Shown one piece after another: positions 47,197 to 56,105 of a stretch of 58,121 nt of DNA (within the stretch, counting starts at the first letter, position 1; the number at the start of each line of letters is the position of its first letter). The stretch is from NCBI GenBank assembly GCA_022567155.1, contig JADFHN010000016.1:1-58121 (forward strand), in the 5' to 3' direction. The DNA comes from Bacteroidota bacterium. Lineage in GTDB: Bacteria; Bacteroidota; Bacteroidia; Cytophagales; Cyclobacteriaceae. The translations under genes and the position numbers were made by a program. The notes under the pieces are model-generated. The model was given only the letters and a program-made list of their open reading frames with translations. It was not told where the DNA came from and did no database searches.

Positions 47197-48330
47197 TCAA
47201 AGGCTATCCAGAACTATCTTCTTTAGTTTCTCAAGGTGCGGGTAGTCTTTTTGAGCTGCCCTACTGTAAATAATAACACCGTTGGGATCAATCAGATATA
47301 CTTGCGGAATCCCCCGAGCACCATATGATTTCAACATTTCCGGATTATTCAATATATGAATCCAATTCATATCGTGCTTTTCAACAGCATTAAAAAAGGC
47401 GACTGTGTCTTTATCAAGCGAAATGGAAATAACTTCAAGCTTAGCTACTGTATAATTATCTCTTATCCATTTAATCACAGGCAGTTCTTCAATGCAAGGT
47501 CCACACCAGGATGCCCAAAAATCAAGCAAGAGGTACTTGCCTCGAAACTTTTCTAAGGAAATCGTATTTCCATTTATGTCAATCGCAGTAAAATCAGGTG
47601 CCTGTCGTCCTTTTCTAAGAGATCTTGCATTAAGAACTTTTGAAATTTCTTCCCCATCAAAACCTTCTTTTAAGCTATCCGAGAAAACAGATTCATATAA
47701 TTCGATCATGTCGTCAATGTCTAAGTAAATATTTGGAGCGAGATAGACACGAAATTTCCAAAATGAATAATATAAATGACTGTTATTTTTAACAAATTCT
47801 GCCTCCTTATTTAGTAACCGAAGAATTTTTTCGTTTCGCAACAGAGCGGAATCTTTTGTACCCGTTATGCCACCACCAGTGGCCGTTAAAAAGTCCATAT
47901 AGTCCTTTTTCTCCTCACGTATAAATTCCTCATATTCTTTTCTCCCTATTTGTTCGAAATTGTGTGCATTCTTTAAACCACAGATGTCTAATGGGTAACT
48001 TGTTAATTCATTAAAACAAATATTTATCGTTGCGGGCTTAGTATTAACAAAGAAACCTATATAGTGATTTGGGTATAAACCGTCTTCTCGAGGATAATTA
48101 ATCTCAATGGAAGCAAACCTCGAATACAGAGTATCGGTAATAATAACTCGGTTATTTTTTATGTGTAATCTTTTAGATTCCTTTCCATTATTATAGTAAA
48201 ACCAGATTTTTCCTAAGTCCAACTGCGATGGAAATTCAACTGTAACGGTAAAGTAGTCTTGGGCTTGAAGATTTTCCGTTGAGATGAATAGAATGCAAAA
48301 TGATAGCAAAAGGCTTCTTGAAAGATTCAT
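47197..48330 (-). CDS. TlpA-like disulfide reductase with N-terminal DUF4369-type domain, CGPC motif
   Basis: 377 residues from ATG 48330 (an upstream ATG at 48366 would precede the signal peptide). Signal peptide to LQAQ, an N-terminal beta domain (~25-115) and a helical linker as seen in Bacteroidota TlpA proteins, then a thioredoxin domain: RQAPDFTAIDINGNTISLEKFRGKYLLLDFWASWCGPCIEELPVI with WCGPC (C276/C279) and the IPQVYLIDPNGVI cis-proline. Periplasmic thiol-disulfide reductase, for example in cytochrome c maturation or stress response. Second of three such genes in a row on the minus strand. Confidence 0.88.
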   Translation of the reverse strand: MNLSRSLLLSFCILFISTENLQAQDYFTVTVEFPSQLDLGKIWFYYNNGKESKRLHIKNNRVIITDTLYSRFASIEINYPREDGLYPNHYIGFFVNTKPATINICFNELTSYPLDICGLKNAHNFEQIGRKEYEEFIREEKKDYMDFLTATGGGITGTKDSALLRNEKILRLLNKEAEFVKNNSHLYYSFWKFRVYLAPNIYLDIDDMIELYESVFSDSLKEGFDGEEISKVLNARSLRKGRQAPDFTAIDINGNTISLEKFRGKYLLLDFWASWCGPCIEELPVIKWIRDNYTVAKLEVISISLDKDTVAFFNAVEKHDMNWIHILNNPEMLKSYGARGIPQVYLIDPNGVIIYSRAAQKDYPHLEKLKKIVLDSL

Positions 48331-48397
48331 AACCTGAGTTCGATTAATAATTTGAGAGAAAAACACAAAAGTTTAAAATCTTAAATCTAAAGACCAT

Positions 48398-49846
48398 TTA
48401 TTGATCATTGGACTCGTTCATTTCCAATAACAACTGATCTATCAATTTATCAACATTTTTACTCGCACGAGGGCATTTGTTTTGAACGATATTTCCTTTC
48501 CAATCAACCAATACACTGTGGGGCCAACCATTTATATCAAAGTTTTTGGTTAATTTTTTATCCCAATTGCCCTGAGAATATAAGTTCACAGTCTTCAAGC
48601 CGTGTTTTCTGATAATTCTTTTCCATGAATCTACACTTGATTCCATACAAATGTTAATTACGGCAACCGGTTCATCTTTGTACTTCTCCGCCAAGGCATT
48701 TTCAGAAGGGAATTCCTTAATGCATGGTTTACATGACGTGGCCCAAAAATTTATCAGAAGTATTTTTCCTTGAAAATCACCCGAACTATGATAAACCTCA
48801 CTACTGTCCATTAAGTAGAAATAAGGAAGTTTGGATCTTTTAGGAAGAACGGGATTAGATAAATAGCGCCTTTTTAGGAATTCGTTTAATTTTTCATTTT
48901 CCACATGGGAAATCGATGTAGTATCAAATATATGCCTGTTTCTATCTATTTCGTTGCTTAGTTTAATGGTGATATATACGTTTTTAACAATGCCTTTTAA
49001 TTCCTTCTTAATGATTTCAAATCTTTCTTTGTAGATTTTTAACTGATCGTCACCTTCAAGTCCATTGTTTGCTTTGTAGAAAAAGTAGTCATGAAGAAAA
49101 AAAAAGTACCTGCCATTACCCGTCATCCTTTCATTATTGATTTGTAAAGATCCAACCGTATTCTGAAAAAAATCATCTTGAACTTGATCAACGATATTTA
49201 ACATCTTTTCTCTATATAAGAGGCTATTCAGTTTAAAACCCGCATTCAGATAATTTAATCTATCGTTTTCAAAAGCAACGTACCATGGAGGTAATTTAGA
49301 TGAGTTCTCGCTTAATAATTCCTGATGAATCCGGGTAATAGAGTCATTAATTTCTATTATCCTGTCAAATTCCTGTTCACTGTGAGTAGCATTAACCCTT
49401 GGCATCCAATCGGCATCAGGAGAATTAAATTTATTCGCCTTTCTGAGAAGAAATTCATTAATTTTCCGCAAATCTCCTGAAAAAGAAATTTGAGGTACTT
49501 CATTATTGTAACCAACAAATATCATTTCAACTGACCCAGGTCTGGTGAATATTTTATATTTAATTTCATCAAGTGTTAAATCGTAATATGAGTTTCCTTG
49601 AACGATCAGGTCGATTTTCAAAATATCGGCGGGGGCTAAAATCGTGTCGATTTCTTGAGAATCCATCGGTAGCAGGCACCAGTTTTCAAGTTGAATTCGT
49701 ATAGAGTCTTTCGTTTCATTTGACACATAGAGTATGCTTTTACCTTCCAGGTCAAAAACAATATCCTCAAATTGAGTGAAACGAAAACCAAATAGTATTA
49801 GAATGATTAATGACCCCGATAAACCGAATAAATAATACTTGCTCAT
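48398..49846 (-). CDS. TlpA-like protein with long N-terminal region, CKPC motif
   Basis: 482 residues. N-terminal hydrophobic helix (~3-22: uncleaved anchor or signal), a ~320-residue region with no family I recognise, then a C-terminal thioredoxin domain with GKILLINFWATSCKPCIKEFPSE (C372/C375) and GWPHSVLVDWKGNIVQN. The CKPC pair is unusual. Upstream at 49872-49950 lies copy B of the dispersed repeat. Only 31 bp separate this stop from the start of the next frame (from the upstream ATG of the neighbour), so the two genes probably share a transcript. Confidence 0.85.
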   Translation of the reverse strand: MSKYYLFGLSGSLIILILFGFRFTQFEDIVFDLEGKSILYVSNETKDSIRIQLENWCLLPMDSQEIDTILAPADILKIDLIVQGNSYYDLTLDEIKYKIFTRPGSVEMIFVGYNNEVPQISFSGDLRKINEFLLRKANKFNSPDADWMPRVNATHSEQEFDRIIEINDSITRIHQELLSENSSKLPPWYVAFENDRLNYLNAGFKLNSLLYREKMLNIVDQVQDDFFQNTVGSLQINNERMTGNGRYFFFLHDYFFYKANNGLEGDDQLKIYKERFEIIKKELKGIVKNVYITIKLSNEIDRNRHIFDTTSISHVENEKLNEFLKRRYLSNPVLPKRSKLPYFYLMDSSEVYHSSGDFQGKILLINFWATSCKPCIKEFPSENALAEKYKDEPVAVINICMESSVDSWKRIIRKHGLKTVNLYSQGNWDKKLTKNFDINGWPHSVLVDWKGNIVQNKCPRASKNVDKLIDQLLLEMNESNDQ

Positions 49847-49871
49847 AATTTACTCCCTATTGTAGAAAGTG

Positions 49872-49950
49872 CTTGTAGCTAAAACCGAATATACGGAGTT
49901 CATTAAATTTAACCTATGTCATTAGGGGTAATCTGCATCGTATCAATCGG
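49872..49950 (-). repeat. Dispersed ~80-bp repeat, copy B
   Basis: Reverse strand CCGATTGATACGATG then ATTACCCCTAATGACATAGG: two differences from copy A in 44 bases. It ends about 25 bp before the CKPC gene. The rest of the 320-bp gap 49847-50166 holds copy 2 of the 52-bp repeat and a hairpin. Confidence 0.7.
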
Positions 49951-49987
49951 ACTGGCTGTTTACCAGGTTCGCTGTGGCTAGCCCTGC

Positions 49988-50005
49988 CTGCCTTGCCTTC
50001 GGCAG
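49988..50005. repeat. REP-like hairpin
   Basis: CTGCC/GGCAG stem inside a CCTGCC-rich stretch next to copy 2 of the 52-bp repeat; same class as those at 32-70, 16417-16437, 18906-18924 and 43976-44002. Confidence 0.45.
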
Positions 50006-50024
50006 CCTGCCTGTTGGACAGACT

Positions 50025-50076
50025 GGGAACACCTTCGCCCGGATGAACATCCGCTCAGACGGGGATTTTTGATTTC
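50025..50076 (-). repeat. 52-bp dispersed repeat, copy 2
   Basis: Inverse-oriented copy of 18856-18907 (47/52). It sits between the CKPC thioredoxin gene and the end of the amylase gene. Confidence 0.75.
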
Positions 50077-50166
50077 ATCCCGATAGTTATCGGGGTTGCT
50101 AACCTTGATTTACCGTTACACAGTGGATCTGAACCGGAGTAAATAGCTATCAGCAATCCAATAACC

Positions 50167-53100
50167 CTATTTTTCGATTATTACCCTCCCTGTATAGCGT
50201 GTTTTCCCCAGAATTTCAATAAAGTATATGCCGGTTTTCAGCAAGGTTGTGGAATATTCTATTTCCCGGATACCTCCCGGTGAAATGTAGTATCTCATAT
50301 CCACTAATTTGCCTTGTGCGTCGAAAAGACGAAACCGTACCGATTGCTCCGGTTCAGGTAAATGAATGACAAACATACGCTCAGCAGGGTTGGGATAGAC
50401 GCGAAGCCTGACTCCAGATTGTTCAAACGCATCCAAACCGGTTATCGTCTGATCTACATTGATGAAAAAGTCTTTTGCCCCTTCGTCCTTCCCTTCACGG
50501 CTGCCGTCCTCATTTCTGAAAACCATCCCTAACCGGTAAACAGTGGTTCCGTCTGCAACATCATAATATGTCCAGGGCGTAAGCGAGATTTGCCATTGGT
50601 TGGTTTGCCCGGGCACATTTGACATTGCCCCCACGCCGTCATCCTGACCCCAGTTGCCGATTACATTTTGCCAGGATGTTCCGGTGGGACTACTTGTAAT
50701 AATACCGGAATGCATGTAGACTTTGGATGCCCCGGTCAGGCCCGGAGTGCCCGCCGGATCGGCAAGGGTAGCATCAAAAAAGATTGTGATCTGTTGTTTA
50801 GCGTTAAAAATTTCTGGTTGCGTCCATACTGCGCTGAGGCTCGGGTCAGCCTCCACATGAAGTACGATGTCCTTACCTCCTGCAGCAGTGCCAACGTTTT
50901 GGCCGGTTGCATCGCGAAAGAACATAGCCATTTTGAAAATCCGTGTTTCGGCAGGCACACCATAATAATCCTGTGGGGTGAGTGTAATTTCCCACTTATC
51001 CGTTTCACCGCTCACCTTAGTCATTTCGCCAATGCCATCATCCATTCCCGGATTGCCGACTGTGAATGACCACGTGGTATCGTTGGGATCTAGGAACACC
51101 CCGGAATGAAAATACACTTTTTCGGCCCCTGTAAGTCCGCCGGTACCATTCGGGTCGGCCTGCGTGGCGTCAAAAACAATGCGTACCTGCTGCTGCTGAT
51201 GAAAAGAAGCAGGTTCTGAAATAACTACAGGCTGAAACACTTCCACCAACCCGGATTCAGGCCAGGTTACCATTCTGTCAACAAAAATATGGAATTCACC
51301 GGGCATGAGTTTTATCGGCAGATTTTGATCTGTTACATCAATACTGTCAGAACTGAAATAGTCATACCAGATCCCGGTTGTGGAGAAATTGGGATCGATT
51401 TCCACCGGAGCCAGCCCAAAGTTGCCAATAACGGTAATTTCAAGATCAGGATGGGTAATGTTTATTTTTCGGGCTTCGCCACTGACAGTCCAGTTGAAAC
51501 TTCCGTTTTTGAAAACCTGCGGATAATCATTTCGAAGCCGGATGATTGCCGAAACCGCCTTATACAGTTTTTGGCGATCAGTATTTTCATAATATCCCAG
51601 CCCACCTGCTCCCCAGGGTTGGGGTTTAATGCCAAGCCGCCCGTTGAAATTTATATCTATATCATATCCCAGCTCCTGAAACTGCCATAGCAACTTAGGT
51701 CCGGGTACCAGGTAGAAAAATGCTGCACCGAGTTTTACCCGGTCAAGCGCAACCGGGTCACTTTTTATATCGTAGGTACCGAGGTGTGTCCCCCCGTTGC
51801 GGATTGTATAGGACAATCTTTGTTCATCGTGGCTTTCCATATAGCTGATATGTGTCAGCCTGTCAGCCCCTGAAAAACTTCCGGACGGATTGGTTCCGGA
51901 GAGCACCTCGCTGTAGGTATGATTCAAATTATTCCACAGGATCATGTTCAAATCTGAAAGCGCTTTTTCTTCATCCGGTGAGGCGAAATGCTCCAGAATA
52001 ATATATGCCGAAGTGTCGTACTCCTTTATCCGTGTGGCCATTCGTATGAGCAGATCAATACGCGACTGGTCGTAATTGCCCCATGCGCCTACATCTGTGG
52101 TTACATTTTGCGTAAATCCTTTTGACAGGTCAAAACGAAAGCCGTCAAAATGATATTCTTTCAACCAGTATGCATTTACCGAATCAACGAAAGCCTGCGT
52201 ATAGGTGCTTTCATGGTTGAAATCAAACCCTACGCTAAATGGGTGTGTGGCCTCCTGATTGAACCACGGGTTGTCTACGGCAGGTTTGTTGCCGTCCCAG
52301 TACATTCGCACCATGGCATTCTGGCCAAACGCATGGTTGAGCACCATGTCGAGAATCACGGCAAATCCTTCTGTATGTGCCTTATCTATAAAAGCTTTCA
52401 AATCATTTTTTGTACCATAATATTTATCGGGTGCAAAAAAGTAAGAAGGATTGTATCCCCAACTGTCGTTGCCCTCAAACTCCATGACAGGCATCAGTTC
52501 GATGGCATTTACACCCAACCGCTTCAGATAGTGGAGCGTATCGGTCAGGTCTTTATAGTCGTGTGATCCGATAAAGTCACGTATGAGTAATTCATAAACG
52601 ATAAGATTATTTTTATCCGGCCGTTGAAAAGCAGAATCAGCGCTGCTCCACGCAAATTGCTGCTGGCCGGTCTGAAACACCGTAGCAATTCCAAACTCCG
52701 TTTTATTGTATTCGATAAGGTTGGGATAAACGGTATCCGGTATAAACGCGTCGTTGTACGGATCAACGACTTTGTCTGCAAACGGGTCGCCGATTTTAAT
52801 TGTGCCATCTACCCAATATTGAAATATGTACTCTCTGCCGGGCTCAAGACCTGTCAATTCAAGCCAGAATTGTTTTCCGTCGGGAGTCTTATTCATAAGG
52901 TAAGTATCGCTTATTTCCCAGTTCGAAAAATCGCCATTTACATACACAAACTCCTTACCGGGCGCAAGCAACACCAGGATAACTTTAGTATCATCGGCTG
53001 GATCGTAATTAATGCCGTTGATCAATCCGGCAGGCAGTGCGGCCTCAGGTGAAGGGCTTTTCAGAATGATCAGGTAATCTTCGGAAACCTCCACCTCCAT

Positions 53101-53808
53101 TGTATTGATGGTGGCAATGTATTTTACAGAAATGGTTCCCGATGTCTGGGGGAAATAGCTAAACGATAAAGTGGTGGCATTTGCGATGGTGGCAACTTCC
53201 TGAAACCCTGAGCCCTCATCAATCAGGAGTTTGATCTGGCTGGCCTGGCTTGATGCTTCGGCGGTGAATACGAGTGAATCACCAGGGTCAAGAAACAGTT
53301 CCTGGCTCTGGGGCGCTACAATCCGGATAAATTCTTCCACCGCCAGATCGAGATAGATATCACCGTTTTCAACTACTATACCACCATCAATATCACCGGG
53401 ATTGCCAATTCCTTTGGCGGAGCCGTCAGCGTTACGGAAAACCATTGCAAGCCGGAAATAATTTGTTCCTTCAGGGGCGTTTTGATACTCCCGGAGCGAA
53501 GGCGCCAGGATGAGCTGCCATTTATTGCTGTTGCCGGTCACCTGTGTCATTTGACCGACTCCATCGTCCTGACCCCAGTTTCCGATCACGAATTCCCACT
53601 CGGTTCCGTCAGGCCCGCTGATAACCAGGCCCGAGTGCATATATACTTTTTCTGCCCCGATGAGGCCGGCATTGCCCTTGGAGGCATCAAAAATCACAAC
53701 AACCGAATCTTCCGCCGTTGCTTTTTCCGGACTTAAGGTGACAATCTGGGCCGGAAGTGTAGTGGAAATCAGAAACAGTGAACTGAAATAAAGAATTGTC
53801 CGTCTCAT
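50167..53808 (-). CDS. Secreted GH13 alpha-amylase with three repeated modules and T9SS signal
   Basis: 1213 residues from ATG 53808; the longer start at 53844 would precede the signal peptide (TILYFSSLFLISTTLPAQ). Order: signal; module 1 (~30-150); Ig-like/CBM48-like region ending HRYFLQYWVDG-type strand; GH13 barrel with DMVLNHAFG, GFRFDLSKG (nucleophile D560), IILEHFAS (acid/base E606) and ESHDEQR (H660-D661); beta C-domain; modules 2 and 3 (~875-1130); T9SS type A signal (LRVYPNPAERMFVIHL ... GIYFIEIL). Modules share KVYxHSG, GNWGQDDG(V/I)GxM and W(Q/E)I(S/T)LTP. Expected to degrade alpha-glucans outside the cell; the modules probably bind starch. Single gene. Confidence 0.92.
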   Translation of the reverse strand: MRRTILYFSSLFLISTTLPAQIVTLSPEKATAEDSVVVIFDASKGNAGLIGAEKVYMHSGLVISGPDGTEWEFVIGNWGQDDGVGQMTQVTGNSNKWQLILAPSLREYQNAPEGTNYFRLAMVFRNADGSAKGIGNPGDIDGGIVVENGDIYLDLAVEEFIRIVAPQSQELFLDPGDSLVFTAEASSQASQIKLLIDEGSGFQEVATIANATTLSFSYFPQTSGTISVKYIATINTMEVEVSEDYLIILKSPSPEAALPAGLINGINYDPADDTKVILVLLAPGKEFVYVNGDFSNWEISDTYLMNKTPDGKQFWLELTGLEPGREYIFQYWVDGTIKIGDPFADKVVDPYNDAFIPDTVYPNLIEYNKTEFGIATVFQTGQQQFAWSSADSAFQRPDKNNLIVYELLIRDFIGSHDYKDLTDTLHYLKRLGVNAIELMPVMEFEGNDSWGYNPSYFFAPDKYYGTKNDLKAFIDKAHTEGFAVILDMVLNHAFGQNAMVRMYWDGNKPAVDNPWFNQEATHPFSVGFDFNHESTYTQAFVDSVNAYWLKEYHFDGFRFDLSKGFTQNVTTDVGAWGNYDQSRIDLLIRMATRIKEYDTSAYIILEHFASPDEEKALSDLNMILWNNLNHTYSEVLSGTNPSGSFSGADRLTHISYMESHDEQRLSYTIRNGGTHLGTYDIKSDPVALDRVKLGAAFFYLVPGPKLLWQFQELGYDIDINFNGRLGIKPQPWGAGGLGYYENTDRQKLYKAVSAIIRLRNDYPQVFKNGSFNWTVSGEARKINITHPDLEITVIGNFGLAPVEIDPNFSTTGIWYDYFSSDSIDVTDQNLPIKLMPGEFHIFVDRMVTWPESGLVEVFQPVVISEPASFHQQQQVRIVFDATQADPNGTGGLTGAEKVYFHSGVFLDPNDTTWSFTVGNPGMDDGIGEMTKVSGETDKWEITLTPQDYYGVPAETRIFKMAMFFRDATGQNVGTAAGGKDIVLHVEADPSLSAVWTQPEIFNAKQQITIFFDATLADPAGTPGLTGASKVYMHSGIITSSPTGTSWQNVIGNWGQDDGVGAMSNVPGQTNQWQISLTPWTYYDVADGTTVYRLGMVFRNEDGSREGKDEGAKDFFINVDQTITGLDAFEQSGVRLRVYPNPAERMFVIHLPEPEQSVRFRLFDAQGKLVDMRYYISPGGIREIEYSTTLLKTGIYFIEILGKTRYTGRVIIEK

Positions 53809-53907
53809 TATTTCCGTGAATTTGTTAAAAGTAGTATTATCCAATTATTCAAAAATCTCCAAAAAAACATAGAATCAACAACCTTTTATTTTTTTTATTT
53901 TTTGCAA

Positions 53908-54090
53908 ATGATTCAACAAGCGATTGAAAAAAACAATCTTAGCAAGATCATAATCTGCGGATCGACCTCCGCATTAACTCTTGGTGAAAGCCCGGGACGT
54001 CATGATTTGTTACTTTCAGCTATACTTGTAGGATCTTTCGGCAACGGAATAGGTACATATCCCGGATTTATAATTGCCGGGTGGTTGTAG
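53908..54090 (+). pseudogene. Possible C-terminal remnant of a DUF819-type permease
   Basis: A 60-residue frame from ATG 53908 whose second half, GRHDLLLSAILVGSFGNGIGTYPGFIIAGWL, resembles the closing helix of DUF819 (YjcL-like) membrane proteins (GSLGNAIGTYxGF). The first half has no membrane character, and the remainder of such a ~380-residue protein is absent. Could instead be a real small protein. It ends 58 bp before the amidohydrolase gene. Confidence 0.35.
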
Positions 54091-54148
54091 ATAAATCGGC
54101 ATTAATTTGTAAATCACAATAATTTTAATCTGACAAACACGCAAAATC

Positions 54149-55579
54149 ATGAAACTGCAATTTACAGCAATCACATTATGTCTGGCCGTGTTGCATTCAG
54201 GTGCATTTGGCCAAAAACCGACCGGGGACATACTGATAAACCTTGACAAGAAAACACAGGAATACGCAGAAACAGCTCACCGGATTTGGAATTGGGCAGA
54301 ATTGGGGTACCAGGAGGAAAACAGTTCAGCACTTCTGCAGCAAAAACTTAAAGATGCCGGTTTTAAAATTACATCCGGAGTTGCCGGCATTCCCACAGCG
54401 TTCACTGCTGTTTATGGAAGAGGAAAACCTGTAATAACCATTCTGGCAGAGTTTGATGCATTGCCCGGGGTTTCGCAGGAGGCAGTACCGTATCGTAAAC
54501 CCATTATTGATGGGGGGGCGGGTCATGCTTGTGGCCATCATTTGTTTGGCACAGGCTCTATGGCAGCAGGCATTGAAATAAAAAACTGGCTCAAAAAAAG
54601 CCGGAAACAAGGGACGATCCGGGTTTACGGAACCCCTGCGGAAGAGGGCGGGGCAGGCAAAGTGTATATGGTCAGGGCCGGTCTTTTTGATGATGTGGAT
54701 GTGGTATTGCACTGGCATCCGTCAAGTGTAAATGCAGCAAGCCCCGGCGCAGCGCTGGCGAATAAATCAGCCAAATTCCGGTTTACAGGCTTAGCTTCTC
54801 ATGCAGCTGCTGCTCCGGAGAGAGGCAGGTCAGCCCTCGATGCGGTGGAAGCCATGAATTATATGGTGAACATGATGCGCGAGCATGTACCCCAGGAATC
54901 TCGGATACATTATGTAATTACCCGGGGAGGAGAAGCCCCCAATGTAGTTCCGGGATTTGCCGAAGTGTATTACTATGTAAGACACCCACAAATGAAGCAG
55001 GTTATAAGCCTTTTCGAACGGGTGGTAAAAGCTGCCGAAGGGGCAACACTGGGAACAGGCACAACAATGGAATACGAAGTTATTCATGGGATATATAACC
55101 TCCTGCCGAACGAAATACTTGCGGAATTGATGTACAAAAACCTGGAAATAGTGGGAGGTGTAACATATGATGAAACGGAAAAAGCATTTGCAGAAAAAAT
55201 CATTGAATCCTACCCGGGTGATCTTGATCCTGTTACGGCAGCCACGATCTTGCCCTATTCCATAAATACAAATCCACGCGGATCTACCGATGTTGGTGAT
55301 GTAAGCTGGACTGTGCCCACCACAGGAATGAGAGCTGCAACATGGGTGCCTGGCACCTCTGCCCATAGCTGGCAGGCGGTGGCTGCAGGAGGAACAAGCA
55401 TCGGCCAAAAAGGAATGATGGTAGCGGCAAAAACCATCGCACTCACCGCCATTGATATTTATAACGACCCTTCAATTGCTGAAAAGGCCAAAGCAGAATT
55501 GCTGAAACGCAGAGGTAGCGATTTTGTTTACGAAGCGCTGCTTGGTAACAGAGAGCCACCGTTGGATTACAGGAAATAA
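54149..55579 (+). CDS. Secreted M20-family amidohydrolase, second copy
   Basis: 476 residues, signal peptide ending near HSGAFGQ (22). Same family and motif order as the gene at 6350-7801: LAEFDALPG (99-107), GHACGHH (125-131), GTPAEEGG, SHAAAAPERGRSALD, TRGGEAPNVVPGFAEVYYYVRHPQM. Long blocks are near-identical between the two, pointing to duplication within this lineage. Predicted periplasmic amide hydrolase; whether both have the same substrate is unknown. Followed 53 bp later by the peroxiredoxin gene. Confidence 0.9.
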   Translation: MKLQFTAITLCLAVLHSGAFGQKPTGDILINLDKKTQEYAETAHRIWNWAELGYQEENSSALLQQKLKDAGFKITSGVAGIPTAFTAVYGRGKPVITILAEFDALPGVSQEAVPYRKPIIDGGAGHACGHHLFGTGSMAAGIEIKNWLKKSRKQGTIRVYGTPAEEGGAGKVYMVRAGLFDDVDVVLHWHPSSVNAASPGAALANKSAKFRFTGLASHAAAAPERGRSALDAVEAMNYMVNMMREHVPQESRIHYVITRGGEAPNVVPGFAEVYYYVRHPQMKQVISLFERVVKAAEGATLGTGTTMEYEVIHGIYNLLPNEILAELMYKNLEIVGGVTYDETEKAFAEKIIESYPGDLDPVTAATILPYSINTNPRGSTDVGDVSWTVPTTGMRAATWVPGTSAHSWQAVAAGGTSIGQKGMMVAAKTIALTAIDIYNDPSIAEKAKAELLKRRGSDFVYEALLGNREPPLDYRK

Positions 55580-55632
55580 TTATAGATTGTATTGTGAAGG
55601 CACCTCCATTTTAAACAGAAATTTCTGAAACG

Positions 55633-56103
55633 ATGAAAATCCGTAAAGGAGATCATATTCCGGAAGTTGTGCTACCCGATCAGAACGGACAGCAGATCAG
55701 CCTTGGGGATATTTGGAGTTCGAAAACATTGGTTTTATTCTTTTATCCCAAAGATGATACACCCGGTTGTACCTTCGAAGCCTGTACGTTCCGGGATAAT
55801 TATGATGCTTTTCTGCAGGCAGGTGCAGAAGTAGTGGGAATAAGCACCGATACGGTTTCGTCGCATAAGCATTTTTCATCAAAATACGATCTGCCGTTTA
55901 CCTTACTTAGTGATCACGGCAGCGAAATCAGATCACTTTTTGGCGTTTCCAAAACGTTAGGTTTATTCCCAGGCCGGGTTACGTTTATCATAGACCGTGA
56001 AGGGGTGGTACGCCATATATTCAACTCGCAGCTTAGAATCAAAAAACATATTTCAGATGCATTACGGATTATTGAGAAATTGAATAAGCCTCACCAAATG
56101 TAA
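55633..56103 (+). CDS. bcp: Peroxiredoxin, Bcp/PrxQ type
   Basis: 156 residues. Peroxidatic C46 in DDTPGCTFEAC with the resolving cysteine C51 five residues on (the Bcp/PrxQ spacing), FYPKDDTPGCT, VVGISTDTVSSHKHF, LPFTLLSDHGSEIRSLFG and RVTFIIDREGVVRHIFNS. Thioredoxin-dependent reduction of hydroperoxides in the cytoplasm. Likely has its own or a shared promoter with the amidohydrolase. Its stop is two bases from the end of the convergent ChaN-like gene. Confidence 0.92.
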   Translation: MKIRKGDHIPEVVLPDQNGQQISLGDIWSSKTLVLFFYPKDDTPGCTFEACTFRDNYDAFLQAGAEVVGISTDTVSSHKHFSSKYDLPFTLLSDHGSEIRSLFGVSKTLGLFPGRVTFIIDREGVVRHIFNSQLRIKKHISDALRIIEKLNKPHQM

Positions 56104-56105
56104 CA

